Assembly (NCBI GenBank): GCA_012934845.2
Contig: WNNJ02002852.1
Span: 1 to 64,000, forward strand
Origin: Pomphorhynchus laevis
Lineage: Eukaryota; Acanthocephala; Palaeacanthocephala; Echinorhynchida; Pomphorhynchidae
DNA length: 64,000 nt
Reading direction: 5' to 3'
Below, in pieces: positions 9,409 through 18,889 of the stretch. Position numbers and translations under genes: made by a program. The stretch's first letter is position 1. Each line of letters starts with the position of its first letter. The notes below the pieces were generated by a model. The model had not been told where the DNA came from and ran no database searches. It was given only the letters and a program-made list of their open reading frames with translations.

Positions 9409-10170
9409 TTTTGGTCGAGCCCACATCGGATCTAGAATTGGCCAACGACTGGAATGGTTCGCTGATGGAAAGGTGAATGAGTGTTTGAGTGATTTGCTGA
9501 ATCAGAGTAAATCCCCATATTCTCGAAACTCTTCATCCGTCAATCGCCTCTGCACAGAGGTTATCGAACTTGTAAGGGGCGGAAACTACAGGAACGCCAT
9601 GCGACGACTCACCTTAGATGGGATTTGTGGAACATCTAATGTTACGCAAGAGGCATTAATGCCGTTTCATCCCGACGGCCGTGTTCATCAACAAGTGCAT
9701 TCTCCGCCTATTTGTTTGCCTTTGTCAGTGAATTCGGATACCGTTGAGGATGCTATTCTTTCATTTTCCCCCGTAACGTCGCCTGGATGCCTGGGATTGC
9801 GCGCAGAACATCTTCGTGATATGATGTCAGTTTTTCACGGTGTCCTACTGAATAAGCTCACCCTTCTAGTTAACCACATGATCGCTAGACTGGTGCCTGT
9901 TGATGTCGAACAGTTCGTAGCGAGTGCTAATCTTTTAGCACTAGAAAAGCCAGAAGAAGGGATTCGTCCCATCGCCGTAGGAGAAACTTTGCGCCGCTTA
10001 TGTTCGAAATGTGTATGCATTAAGCTCCGGCAGCGTTTTGCAGATACTCTTCTTCCTCACCAGCTTGCAGTTGCTTCCCCAAACGATATGGAACAGATAT
10101 TGCAACAGGTTAGACGGTTAGAAAATCTTCATCGGGAAGATAAAGACTGGGTTTGGGTAAAACTAGACAT
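9409..10170 (+). pseudogene. Reverse transcriptase (fingers to motif A) of REL element E2
   Basis: The open frame (from 9377, the first codons lying in the repeat) reads GRAHIGSRIGQRLEW, later SPGCLGLRAEHLRDMMS, then LLALEKPEEGIRPIAVGETLRRLCSKC. These are the RT fingers motifs of REL-type retroelements. It ends at WVWVKLDM, the start of palm motif A with its catalytic Asp. From about 10,170 the sequence jumps to the C-terminal nuclease (ADKYGYHALTC). The rest of motif A, the QGDP motif B, the YADD box and the thumb, several hundred residues, are absent. The RT cannot be functional. Confidence 0.8.
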
Positions 10171-10730
10171 GCAGATAAGTACGGTTACCACGCTTTAACT
10201 TGTCAATTTGGTAAATTTCCTGGCATCCGGCATGACGGTATTCAAGACACCATATTCCAAGCTGCTACCTCTGCTGATATGAGAGTAGCCCGCGAAGTAC
10301 CTCATCTTATCAGAAACTTACGCGAAAGGCCAGCGGACATTCTCTTTTATGGCGATCCCCCACAAGCTGTAGATTTTGCGGTGACGAATCCACAACAAAA
10401 TTCAGTCGTCAAAATGGCAGCACGCATCCCCGCATATGCAGCTAACAAATATGCGGTATCCGTTAAAGATAGGAAATATAGGCGCAAGATGGAGGACAGC
10501 GGTAATAGCTTCGCGGCAGCAGTGATCAAAACCTACGGAGTGGAACAGCAATGGGGACAAACTGATTCGGAATATATCCCAGTCCATGTCACAGCGAAAC
10601 GGTGTTCCATACTCCGAGGCGGTATCACAGTTGTTTCAGCGAGCTTCAATAGCCCTAATGCAAGGTAACGCAAAAGCAATACAAGAGTTTGGACGATATT
10701 GGGCGACCTCTTCTGGAGAAGGAATTGGGC
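10171..10730 (+). pseudogene. REL-type endonuclease of element E2
   Basis: The open frame 10,153-10,668 gives KYGYHALTCQFGKFPGIRHD, Glu in VAREVPHL, Asp in ERPADILFYG and Asp in QAVDFAVTNP, a PD-(D/E)XK pattern like E1. A frame change near 10,600 moves the tail (SQLFQRASIALMQGNAKAIQ) into the frame 10,586-11,230. The nuclease part is well kept although the RT upstream is deleted. The tail matches the FLIQRLSAAVQRGNAA end of E1. Confidence 0.75.
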
Positions 10731-11107
10731 CATGTGATGATCCAGAAATGCGATTTTTCTCTAACGACGAACCTGTGATCATCATATCTAACGACTCTAC
10801 TGATCTATCAGGCAGGACGAGTTCTGTTGGAGTTATGCCTCTTCATTCCGTAGTGCCTCCAGCCTGCGACGATACGATTTCCCCGTCAATCAAACGCCTT
10901 AATCTAATTGAAATGCCTTCATCTAGTCTGATATATGATGATCAAGAACATCATCTTGAGTCGATACAGACTTGTCAGAGAAATGATAATGGCATTGGAG
11001 CTGGGCTGAACATAGCCGCACCGTACATACGACACTCTTGCGAACGCATTCGATCTCCGGCGAGCTTTGACTTCCCTACTTCAATTGGACGTCCGAATTT
11101 GACAAGT
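10731..11107 (+). other. Linker of unknown origin, open and in frame on both sides
   Basis: About 125 codons stay open between the endonuclease tail and the calreticulin N-domain in the frame 10,586-11,230. The product is Ser/Asp-rich (for example SNDSTDLSGRTSSVGVMPL, then SIKRLNLIEMPSSSLIYDD). I recognise no domain. It could be the C-terminal tail of the REL protein, as in acidic-tailed E1, or 3' sequence of that element. Confidence 0.5.
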
Positions 11108-12341
11108 GGGCTGGTCTATTTCAAAGATTCATTCGAAGGCGATGGTCCGCTGAAAGAATGGGTTATCCCTTCAAAGCCGGACAAGCCACAAGGCAAATTT
11201 GTAGTTGCCATAAAGAAGTACTCCAATTAATCAAAGTCTATCGGACTGAAAACAACTGAAAATGCTCGTTTTTATTGGATGTCTAAACGGTTTGCGACTC
11301 ATGCCAGCACTGAGGATAACGATCTCATCGTACAATTTTCGGTGGCATTCGAACGGATATTGATTGCGGAGGCGGTTACGTGAAGCTTTTCAGTTCAGGA
11401 ACCAGTCAGGAAACGCTTACAGACTCTACACCATATTACATCGTGTTTGGTCCCGATATATGTGGTCTTCAGACGCGAATCGTGCACGTTATCATAAATC
11501 ACAATGACACAAACTATAATTGTAAATCGAGCCCTAAGTGCAAGGACGACGTGTTCACGCACGTTCACACGTTGCATCTCTATGCGTCTAATCGGTCATA
11601 CGAAGTGATGATCGACAACGAGTCCCTTCAAGCGGAATATTTAACCGACGACTGGCCAATTCTGCAACCCCGCGAAATCGCATACCTGTCTTATGCCAAG
11701 CCGTCGTATCGGGATGACCGAGAGTGGATTGCTGATCCCAACGACCAAATTCCTGATAATTGGCAGCTGCCTGAACTCATAGAGGACATTGAAGCAACAA
11801 AGCCAGATGATTGGGACGATGAAGCCGACGGTGACTGGTCCGCCCCAATGAAAACGAACCCAGCATACATGGGCAAATTGGTGCCGCTTACTATTGATAA
11901 TCTCGACTACAGGGGACCCTGGATTGCAAAACAAATTCCCAACCCGGAGTATGTCTAGGATCATACGATAGGAATATTCAAGGACATTGGTTTAATTGGG
12001 ATCGACGTGTGGCAAGTCAAGTCAGGCACGATTTTTGGTGACTTCCTGATCACTGATGATGTAGATTTGGCGAGACAGGCGGCGGACGCCATAGTTGAGA
12101 CGTCAAAGAAGGAGCGAACTGTCAAAAAAAGATCGACGACAGAGAAATGGAGAACATGCGTCCGTCGGGAAAGCCCACAGATGATAAGATTTCGGATGAC
12201 GGCGATGACAAAGACTTTGAGGATATGAGTGATGTGGATACCATGGATGTCGTTGATTCCGGACACGGCGGTTTTGGAAAGGCGTCAAACCACGACGAGT
12301 ATACGGGATCCTTAAGTGTGCATACAAACGAAGAGCTCTAA
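11108..12341 (+). pseudogene. Calreticulin processed pseudogene (retrocopy)
   Basis: Calreticulin is the ER lumenal Ca2+-binding lectin chaperone. The copy follows its domain order without introns. N-domain: LVYFKDSFEGDGPLKEW, GLKTTENARFYW, DIDCGGGYVKLFSS and the family signature IVFGPDICG (about 11,440). P-domain: WIADPNDQIPDNW, ATKPDDWDDEADGDW, LDYRGPWIAKQIPNPEY. C-domain start: GLIGIDVWQVKSGTIFGDF (about 11,990), then a charged tail ending NEEL, a decayed KDEL/HDEL-type retention signal. Damage: premature stops at 11,228 and 11,956, frame changes near 11,355 and about 12,140. The signal peptide is missing; the copy starts at the mature N-terminus, fused in frame to upstream retroelement sequence. 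After the stop, 12,430-12,475 is A-rich with AATAAA, probably the old poly(A) region. Calnexin is excluded by the lack of a membrane segment. Confidence 0.92.
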
Positions 12342-12344
12342 TCT

Positions 12345-13110
12345 TCAATGTCAAAAGATTGTACTATGATTTGTATATTTATATTTGTATTGCTTTTAAT
12401 TAAATTCTTGTCTTAGGCATAACAAGTCTAAGAAAAATTTAAAAAAAGTATTAGAAATAAAAAAAGAATAATATATAAATTCGTGACTGTCTAAAAATTT
12501 TTAATTGTACATCAACATTAAATTTAAAGATAAGTTTTGTTGACTCAGGATTTATATAACTCAGAGTATGTTGTTTATTATTCCAACATTAAAATATCCT
12601 GTTCATTATTTTAAATTTATTTTTAATAATGTTTTCGATATTTATATTTTACTATTTTCTGTTTGATTTTATTTCTATAGTAACCTAGAATATATGCTTC
12701 TTGTAATTACTGTGTTGAAAATATTACTATTTTATATTCGATGATATTTTATAGTAACTAAAATATATTTCATATCTTTTAATTATAGATCATTATATAA
12801 TTTAGATGTATTATTTATGGATGAAAATTTTCTGCTAATGATTTTAAATTAATAATTGTTTTTAGATTTTTTATAATTTATATCAAGTTAAAATAAAAAA
12901 TGAAATTTAAAATAAACGTCATTTTTATGAATTGACTAATAAATAACAGACGTTGTATTAGAATAAGAATTAGAGGTCATCAGGAGGAACTGCTATGCTA
13001 TAAGGTTTCTGCCCTTAACTCCTCTACCCAGCATAGCAGCCGGGCCAAATACATACTAATGATGTATTTCCTCTGATAAAGCTATCGAGTATCTTATTCT
13101 TATACAAAGT
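12345..13110. other. AT-rich sequence, retrocopy 3' UTR then recurring module
   Basis: The first 130 bp are probably 3' UTR and poly(A) remnant of the calreticulin copy. Beyond that is AT-rich sequence with the right block of the recurring module at about 12,925-12,985 and a hairpin with 10-bp perfect arms, CTGCTATGCT (12,990-12,999) and its complement (13,030-13,039). No gene seen. Confidence 0.5.
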
Positions 13111-13113
13111 ATA

Positions 13114-13530
13114 TTATTTATTATCAATCCATAAAAATTTGGCACTTAAGTGTTTAAATTTATTCTTTATATTATTGTGTTGATTTATATATTTTATTAT
13201 TTTATGCTTGATGTTATTTTTATAGTAACCTAGTTTAAAATATGTATCTATTAAATTATTTAAATGATTTTGAAGAAAGCCAATATCATTACATATTGTT
13301 GCAATTCTTAAAATTTCATTATTTAATGTATTATATTTTATATTACATGGTATGCATGAATGCTCATTCAAAAATATGTTTCTTGTAAATTTAAAAATGT
13401 CATCTTTACGATATAAATTAATAGTAGTTTTAGTTAATGAATTATTAAATTATTTAAATTATTTATTAATTAAATAAATATTAAATTATTTAAATGATTT
13501 TGAGGAAAGCTAATATGAGGTTATTAAGAT
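13114..13530 (-). mobile_element. Penelope-like element fragment
   Basis: The minus-strand frame 13,114-13,371 reads NEHSCIPCNIKYNTLNNEIL, RIATICNDIGFLQNHLNNLI, then YKNNIKHKIIKYINQ. Upstream on the same strand (13,380-13,440) are residues of the TTINLYRKDDI block seen in the 4842-5129 fragment. The two fragments overlap in content and belong to one family; together they cover the RT end and the region after it. A piece of the same (GATTTTGAGGAAAGC) recurs at 13,495. The element is broken. Confidence 0.7.
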
Positions 13531-14290
13531 GTGACACTGCATAAATTACATATGACACTGCATAAATTACATATTATGACAATTCTTACTTTTATATTTC
13601 TTACTTTAATTAATTTTTCTAACGCTTTAATTTCTTCCAAAGCCTTATCTTTATATAATATAAAGCCTTATACAATCATTTATTACCCAAAAATTGATCA
13701 TCGGTTCTTCCTAATAACCTCTAATTCTTATTCTGATACATCGTCAATATTTATTAGTCAATTCATAGCAATTGACTTTTATTTAAAATTTCAATTTTAA
13801 ATTTTAACTTAATATATATTTATATTGTATAAAATCGTATATAATTATATATTCTTTATTTTTATTTATATATCGTATAAAATACGTAGACTAAGTTATA
13901 TGATATTATTATTTAATTTCATTTAAAAAATTTTAATTAAAACTTTAATTTCATTTTTATTTCATGCTGCTTGTTATTCCTTCTTGGACAAAAATTAACT
14001 GTGGCGGTCATTATTCGAATGATTTTAATGTCTCGGAGTTTAGTGGCTTATAATGATAGCATGAAATCACATTTGTTCACCATCATCAACTTCTCTACGT
14101 TTTTTATACTTAACCAGATCAATTTTAGTCAGTATTTAAATAAAAAATAAATTACTATAAAATTTAAATTAAAAATAAATTACGACATAAAAATAAAAGA
14201 ATAATTTCGATTTTTTTGGAGTATGAAAATGACTGTGTTAAAGACTATAATTATGAAATATCTGAAGCAATTATTTATAAATAATTAATA
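13531..14290. other. AT-rich sequence, no gene assigned
   Basis: An 89-codon frame at 13,531-13,800 opens with a duplicated MTLHKLH and is rich in Ile, Phe and Ser. It overlaps an inverted copy of the recurring AT-rich module (13,720-13,900), so I do not treat it as a gene. The rest shows no feature. Confidence 0.5.
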
Positions 14291-14467
14291 CTGATGCAAC
14301 GGTTGTTTTGTTACATCGAAAAAGGTTGCAATAAAAAGCGCACGCTTTATCGTATAGTTTAAACAACATTTCTTTTAAGTAGAAATGTGGGGCACATCAA
14401 TACTTGAATTTTTGTATAAATGTTGGAAACACGGGGGAAACAAATTGTGAAACATTTTTTTGTAATC

Positions 14468-14495
14468 CTGATGATGATAGCAGAAGCTATCGAAA
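14468..14495 (+). ncRNA. Hammerhead-like ribozyme core (best copy)
   Basis: CTGATGA (14,468-14,474), one unpaired T, a perfect 6-bp stem GATAGC/GCTATC around loop AGAA, then GAAA (14,492-14,495). The core is exactly CUGAUGA - stem II - GAAA except for the extra base before stem II. Compared with the 7.6-kb copies the stem bases differ (GATAGC versus GCTAAC) while pairing is kept; this is compensatory change. The flanks (GTAATC before, GGATATT at 14,518 after) allow only a partial stem I. It probably marks the terminus of a PLE or a related non-coding element. Confidence 0.55.
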
Positions 14496-14559
14496 TATAG
14501 AATTTTAATCAAATAAAGGATATTTTCTTCTTATTCGTTCCTGTAATAATATATATTTG

Positions 14560-15004
14560 AAATGGAAGAAGATTGTGGGTTTAGCATTTATTATTGTTCT
14601 TTGTCTTTAATAAAAAATTTAATATTTTCGATATCAGTTTTGTGATCTGTTTTAGTTGTGCGATTAACTAACGCCGAACTTTTGTTGAATGTTTTCACAG
14701 CATATTTGTGTTGGTCATTGTTTGATCATATTTTAAGGATAATTATTAAATGCAATTGAAGAAATCAGATCATGTAACTGAGTCTACGTATATTAAATTA
14801 TTTATAAATTAAAAATAATGATAAATAAAATTTAAATAATTAATTATTAATTATTATTTTTACGGATTAAAAGTCAATAGGAGGAACAGCTATGCAATCA
14901 GGTTTCGGCCCTTATTCCTCGACCCAAAAAAGAAGCGAAGCAAAATTAGCGCTAACCAACACCTATTGGTGCAATACGTGTTGGTACAATCGCTTTTGTA
15001 TTAG
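14560..15004. other. AT-rich spacer
   Basis: Contains the left block of the recurring module (AGATCATGTAACTGAGTC) at about 14,766 and an AGGAGGAACAGCTATGCAATC block at 14,880 similar to 12,982. No gene seen. From about 14,960 the sequence may already be the 5' part of LINE B. Confidence 0.5.
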
Positions 15005-15600
15005 TTGTCATGCTTGACCTATGTCTGCACTTTGGTGATTCTTGCATTGGATTCTGGCCCCTCTAAACCTAGATCGAGCGCCACTAAACGTAGCTACGAT
15101 CGCTCGCAGGCTCTCCTTTTAGCAAATGTAGTTGAGTCAAAGTCCTCCAATCATTTGGAAAGAATCCACCATGATGTACAGGCCGTAAAATTGATTCTTT
15201 CCCATTTCGTCTCCTCATGCCTTCCCGATTCGGTGAAAGTCCGTCTTCGCAATGTCCTTAGACTAGGAAAGCGCAAGTCCGAAGGAGATCCAAGGCTGTT
15301 GAAAGTGATTTTCCAATCGCCCGATGATTGTGCCAGCATAGTCTCACATTTGTACCATCTAAAAGGCTCTCCTATTAGGATCCTTAGAGACCTTTCTTAT
15401 GACGACAGGTTAAAGTTAAGATAGGCTAAATTAGAGTTGCGTCGAAGAATCGAAGGTGGTCATACGAATTTAACCATTAAGGATTTTCGGGTGGTACGAC
15501 GAAGAATTTCTACCTCATTCCACGTGAAACCCAACCCGGTTTCACCTGGTGCTGCCATTTCCCATCTCTACGTCGCTATCGCAACGAGCGTTTATGCTAT
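15005..15600 (+). pseudogene. LINE family B ORF1, C-terminal part
   Basis: The frame 15,005-15,424 gives RSQALLLANVVES, VLRLGKRKSEGDPRLLKVIF, GSPIRILRDLSYDDRLKLR. After an in-frame TAG at 15,422 the same frame continues AKLELRRRIEGGHTNLTIKD, FRVVRRRIS to about 15,600. This RLGKR...RLLKV...IRILRDL...NFQVVRRR order is common to ORF1 of the CR1-like LINEs in this window and is probably the RNA-binding part. The N-terminal PHD-like finger is missing, so the copy is 5'-truncated or rearranged. Confidence 0.7.
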
Positions 15601-15669
15601 GTAAACAATTTACGCTCTGTTATTGTGGTCGACCCACCAAGGCACCCATCGTCTAGTACTCATTACCAT

Positions 15670-16440
15670 AAACTTCGCATTGTTTATTTGAATGCTCTCA
15701 GTTTATGCAATAAAATCGACGAATTACGTTTAAGGTCATCCAAACTTCAGCTAGACATCATTGCTATCACTGTGACGTAGCTCCATCCAGATATTCTAGA
15801 CAGTGAAATAGCGCTCGATAGATATACACACTTACGCGCAGACCGACTATCATCCAGGGGCGGTGGCGTCGTTCTTTATGCTAAAGATCCCCTATTTTTC
15901 AAAACCATTGAGTCTTCGTGTGGGCAAGATATCACCTCTGACTTTCTGTGGGTCACTTCTAGGGACACTGCAATTGGTGCCTTCACTATAGGCTTGTTCT
16001 ATAGCCCCCTTCGTCGCACGTCTCCGATATTTGCAATTCATTACTCATGAACGCATAATCTGGTTCACCTACATTGATTCAGGGTGACTTCAATATGCCG
16101 CATATCGATTGGGACTTGATGATCCCCACTTATTGTTGTGACGTCAACTCTTCAAGCTTATTAGATATCTTCATCTTTCTCGACCTTACTCAGCATGTAA
16201 GGGAATTCACTCGTGTTCGAGGATCAAGTCGCTCAATTTTAGATCTATGTCTCTCTAGTAGTGAGCATCTCGTGAATCTTATAGAGTACTTTCCTCCTCT
16301 CGGAAGCAGCGATAACCGTCTTTTATCCATTCGGTCTTCTCTAATGGGTGGTTCTCGCACTTCATGCCACTCCTTAAATATGCACAAAACCGACTATGCT
16401 AAACTAAGAGAGTCGCTGTTCCCAGTAGTATGGCCGGATC
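15670..16440 (+). pseudogene. LINE family B ORF2, APE endonuclease
   Basis: Conceptual translation gives LRIVYLNALSLCNKIDELRL (the N-terminal Asn motif), DIIAITVT followed by a stop where TESW is expected (15,778), RADRLSSRGGGVVLYAKD, then in a second frame (16,074-16,583) GDFNMPHIDWD and LDLCLSS, and GSSDNRL in place of the SDH motif. It is an AP-like endonuclease that nicks target DNA for target-primed reverse transcription. Loss of the catalytic Glu region and the SDH His, a stop and a frame change make it dead. Confidence 0.75.
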
Positions 16441-16956
16441 ACTCACTACACGGAATTGAGTTTGAATGGGATTTTTCAAGTGTACTCTACAGGCTGCCAT
16501 TAGCTATCATAGCCAGGATAAACGATCCTCTAGTGTTGCCTCTCGTACACCCTGGATTGATCGTCAAGTCAAAAGTGCCATAAAGTTGAGTGACCGCAAA
16601 TTCCAAGAATTTAAAAATGGTCATTGTTCCAACCGACTGTACAAACAGACAAGAAACTTTGCAACATCGTTAAAAAGATCCAAGCGCAAGCATTTCATTG
16701 ATTCCCTCTGTCGCTGTTGCGTGGGCACTCATCCCGTTTCTTCAAACATCTCAGGTTCCATCTGAAGCCCGGAAATATAATTTAATGTCTCGCCAACGTA
16801 CAAGGGACAATTCTGAATGACCCGAAGCTCATAGCTGAGGAATTCAGTATTCACTACTCAAATATCGCATCCGAGGTCCCTTTGTCTTACAACTATACCC
16901 GGTGATCTGGTTTCCCGAATCATAGATCATGCGTATTTGATTTCAGCGATCGTGAC

Positions 16957-18195
16957 GTGTTGGAAGTACTGAGACAGCTGCCGAATTTACTTGCTGCTGG
17001 TCCTGACAGACTGCCTCCCTTACTTTTTTATGAATCAGTAGATATCTTATGTAAACCGCTTTTTCAATTATTTCAGTGCTCGATATCTAGCGGCATACTT
17101 CCAGAGACTGGAAGTCTCTGGTTCTTCCACTGCTCAAGAAGTGCGAACGTACTTCTGTGAATAATTACCGACCTATCAGTCTCACTTGTGTGGCTTGTAA
17201 AGTTCTCGAAAAACTAATTGATAAAGCTCTCCGTTTCCACCTTGAAAGTCTCAATATATTCAGTGATGTACAACATGGCTTCAGGAAGAACAGATTTACG
17301 ATCACCAATTTTGCAACATCAAGACACAGTAGGGCTGATTGTATGCGATCAGGTGTTGGACTCGATGTGCTTTTCTTTGATCTGTCTAAAACCTTCGACT
17401 GTGTGAAACATGACATTCTACTCTCAGCACTTTGGCACTACGGTATCAGAGGTCCTATCCATAGATGGCTGCATTCATTCCTAACATCTCGTTTCTTCGC
17501 AGTCAAGATCGGCGGTGTCTTGTCTGAATGGCGTCCTATGTTTGTAGGGGTTCCTCAGGGGTGTGTAATCAGCCCACTACTCTTCAACGTCTACATCAAC
17601 TCACTCCATTCTTTCATAAATTCACAGTGTCTTCTGTACGCTGACGACATCAAAATATGGCGTTTATTGAATATTCCCAGTGATGTAACTATACTCCAGA
17701 AAGATGTCAAGATGGTTTCTCGATGGTGTAATGCCGTCGGACTCAAAGTGAACCCTGCGAAATGTTTCCACCTACATATTGGAAAAGGGACATTCATTGG
17801 TAGCTACCAAATTGATGGCTGCCAGATTGTAAAGGTCTCGCAAATGTCGTACCTGGGTGTGATTGTAACTAGTGACTTAGGCTCCCGCTCTCATGTCGAT
17901 CATGTAAGCAAGTGCGTTCGCCTCCTCGGTCTAGTACGTAGGGTGTTCGATCATCTTGATTCTGTGGGATTGCGTACCCTTTTCCTAATGCGCAATAATC
18001 CCACACATGCTGTCTGGGTCTGTCGTTACTCACCCTCAGTTCCAGCTTGAGCTAGACGCTTACGAACGCATTCTCTATCGGTGCACACATTTGGTGCGGT
18101 CCATACATTCGTTACCGTACGAGAAACGCCTGCGCTGTCTTGACGTTCCCCCAGTGAAAATTTTACTAAAATTTAATGATCTGATGTTCGTGTGA
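16957..18195 (+). pseudogene. LINE family B ORF2, reverse transcriptase
   Basis: 16,957-17,160 holds LLAAGPDRLPPLLFY. 17,157-18,050 is a 297-codon frame with NNYRPISLTCVACKVLEKLI, QHGFRKNR, motif A LFFDLSKTFDCVKHD, motif B GVPQGCVISPLLFNVYIN, motif C LLYADDIKIW (about 17,632) and KVNPAKCFHL. A further frame to 18,195 gives the RRxTHLV...LPYEKRLRCLDV thumb. Order and wording are CR1-type. All three catalytic Asp residues are present, but frame changes near 17,150 and 18,030 break the ORF. Confidence 0.85.
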
Positions 18196-18544
18196 GAGGT
18201 GCTTGACCACCCCCAGGCCACTGTTGCAAAGACACGTCTGAACTAAGAACAAACGATCGCCTACGTGGTCACAACTATATGCTGAAGAGAAGACGACCCT
18301 GCAATAAACGAATATCAACAAACCATGATAGAATTGTACCTATCTGGAATGATCTACCTGCTGTGACGATAAATGGTAATCTGGGGAGTTTTAAACGACG
18401 GTTGCGAAATTACCTCAGGATGCGTTGTCGTCATGCCTGAATTACACATTATTTCGTTTATTTAATTTTTTCTTCTGTTTTCTCTGTTGTGAACCAACAT
18501 GTTCGAGCTGTTTAAGCTCTTTTTGTTGTCGAAAATATAATAAC

Positions 18545-18795
18545 AAGAAGAGAGAAAAGCAAAGGGCCTAATACAAAGCCTTGTAGAATACCTTAAGTTA
18601 TGGATGCAAAACGTGAAAGAGAAGACTTAGAAAAAACGCGAAAAGTACGGTTAAATACATAAGAAAACCAAACTACAGCGGGTTAGAATGAGAAGTCATA
18701 ATCATGACGAATACGATGGAGTAGAATCGATTAATCGACGATGTCAAAAGCAGATGAGAGATCAAAAAATAGATAAGAAAATTTATAAGTGTTCA
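18545..18795 (-). pseudogene. LINE RT fragment, minus strand
   Basis: Minus-strand conceptual translation gives LFFDLSSAFDIVD (motif A, about 18,740), RIRHDYDFSF, then QGFVLGPLLFSL (motif B, about 18,560). It is closest to family A (FDLSSAFDIVDH, VLGPLLFSLLLGDL). Stops interrupt it. It abuts the 3' end of LINE B and the 16-bp tandem repeat. Confidence 0.75.
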
Positions 18796-18807
18796 GGCAA
18801 ATTACAT

Positions 18808-18887
18808 TCCAGATCAATCCAGTTCCAGATCAATCCTGTTCCAGATTAATCCAGTTCCAGATCAATCCAGTTCCAGATCAATCCAGC
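18808..18887. repeat. 16-bp tandem repeat upstream of LINE A1
   Basis: About five copies of AGATCAATCCAGTTCC with single-base variants. The array ends about 30 bp before the A1 start codon at 18,917. It could be part of the LINE 5' UTR (promoter monomers) or a pre-existing simple repeat at the insertion site. Confidence 0.85.
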
Positions 18888-18889
18888 AA

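Larger units (their letters stand above)
15005..18545 (+). mobile_element. CR1-like LINE, family B
   Basis: ORF1 end, APE endonuclease and RT lie in order on the plus strand. The 3' UTR at 18,430-18,545 contains a stem-loop GAGCT-GTTTA-AGCTC (18,505-18,519) and ends ATATAATAA. Similar terminal stem-loops close families G, C and a fragment at 37,930. The copy is broken by several stops and frame changes. Confidence 0.85.

Noticed and set aside
11380-11958. Functional calreticulin or calnexin exon
   Set aside because: Neighbouring domains follow with no introns, but with stops and frame changes; there is no signal peptide and the tail ends NEEL. It is a retrocopy.
13531-13800. 89-codon frame with duplicated MTLHKLH start as a secreted protein
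   Set aside because: It overlaps an inverted copy of the AT-rich module; the hydrophobic look comes from base composition.
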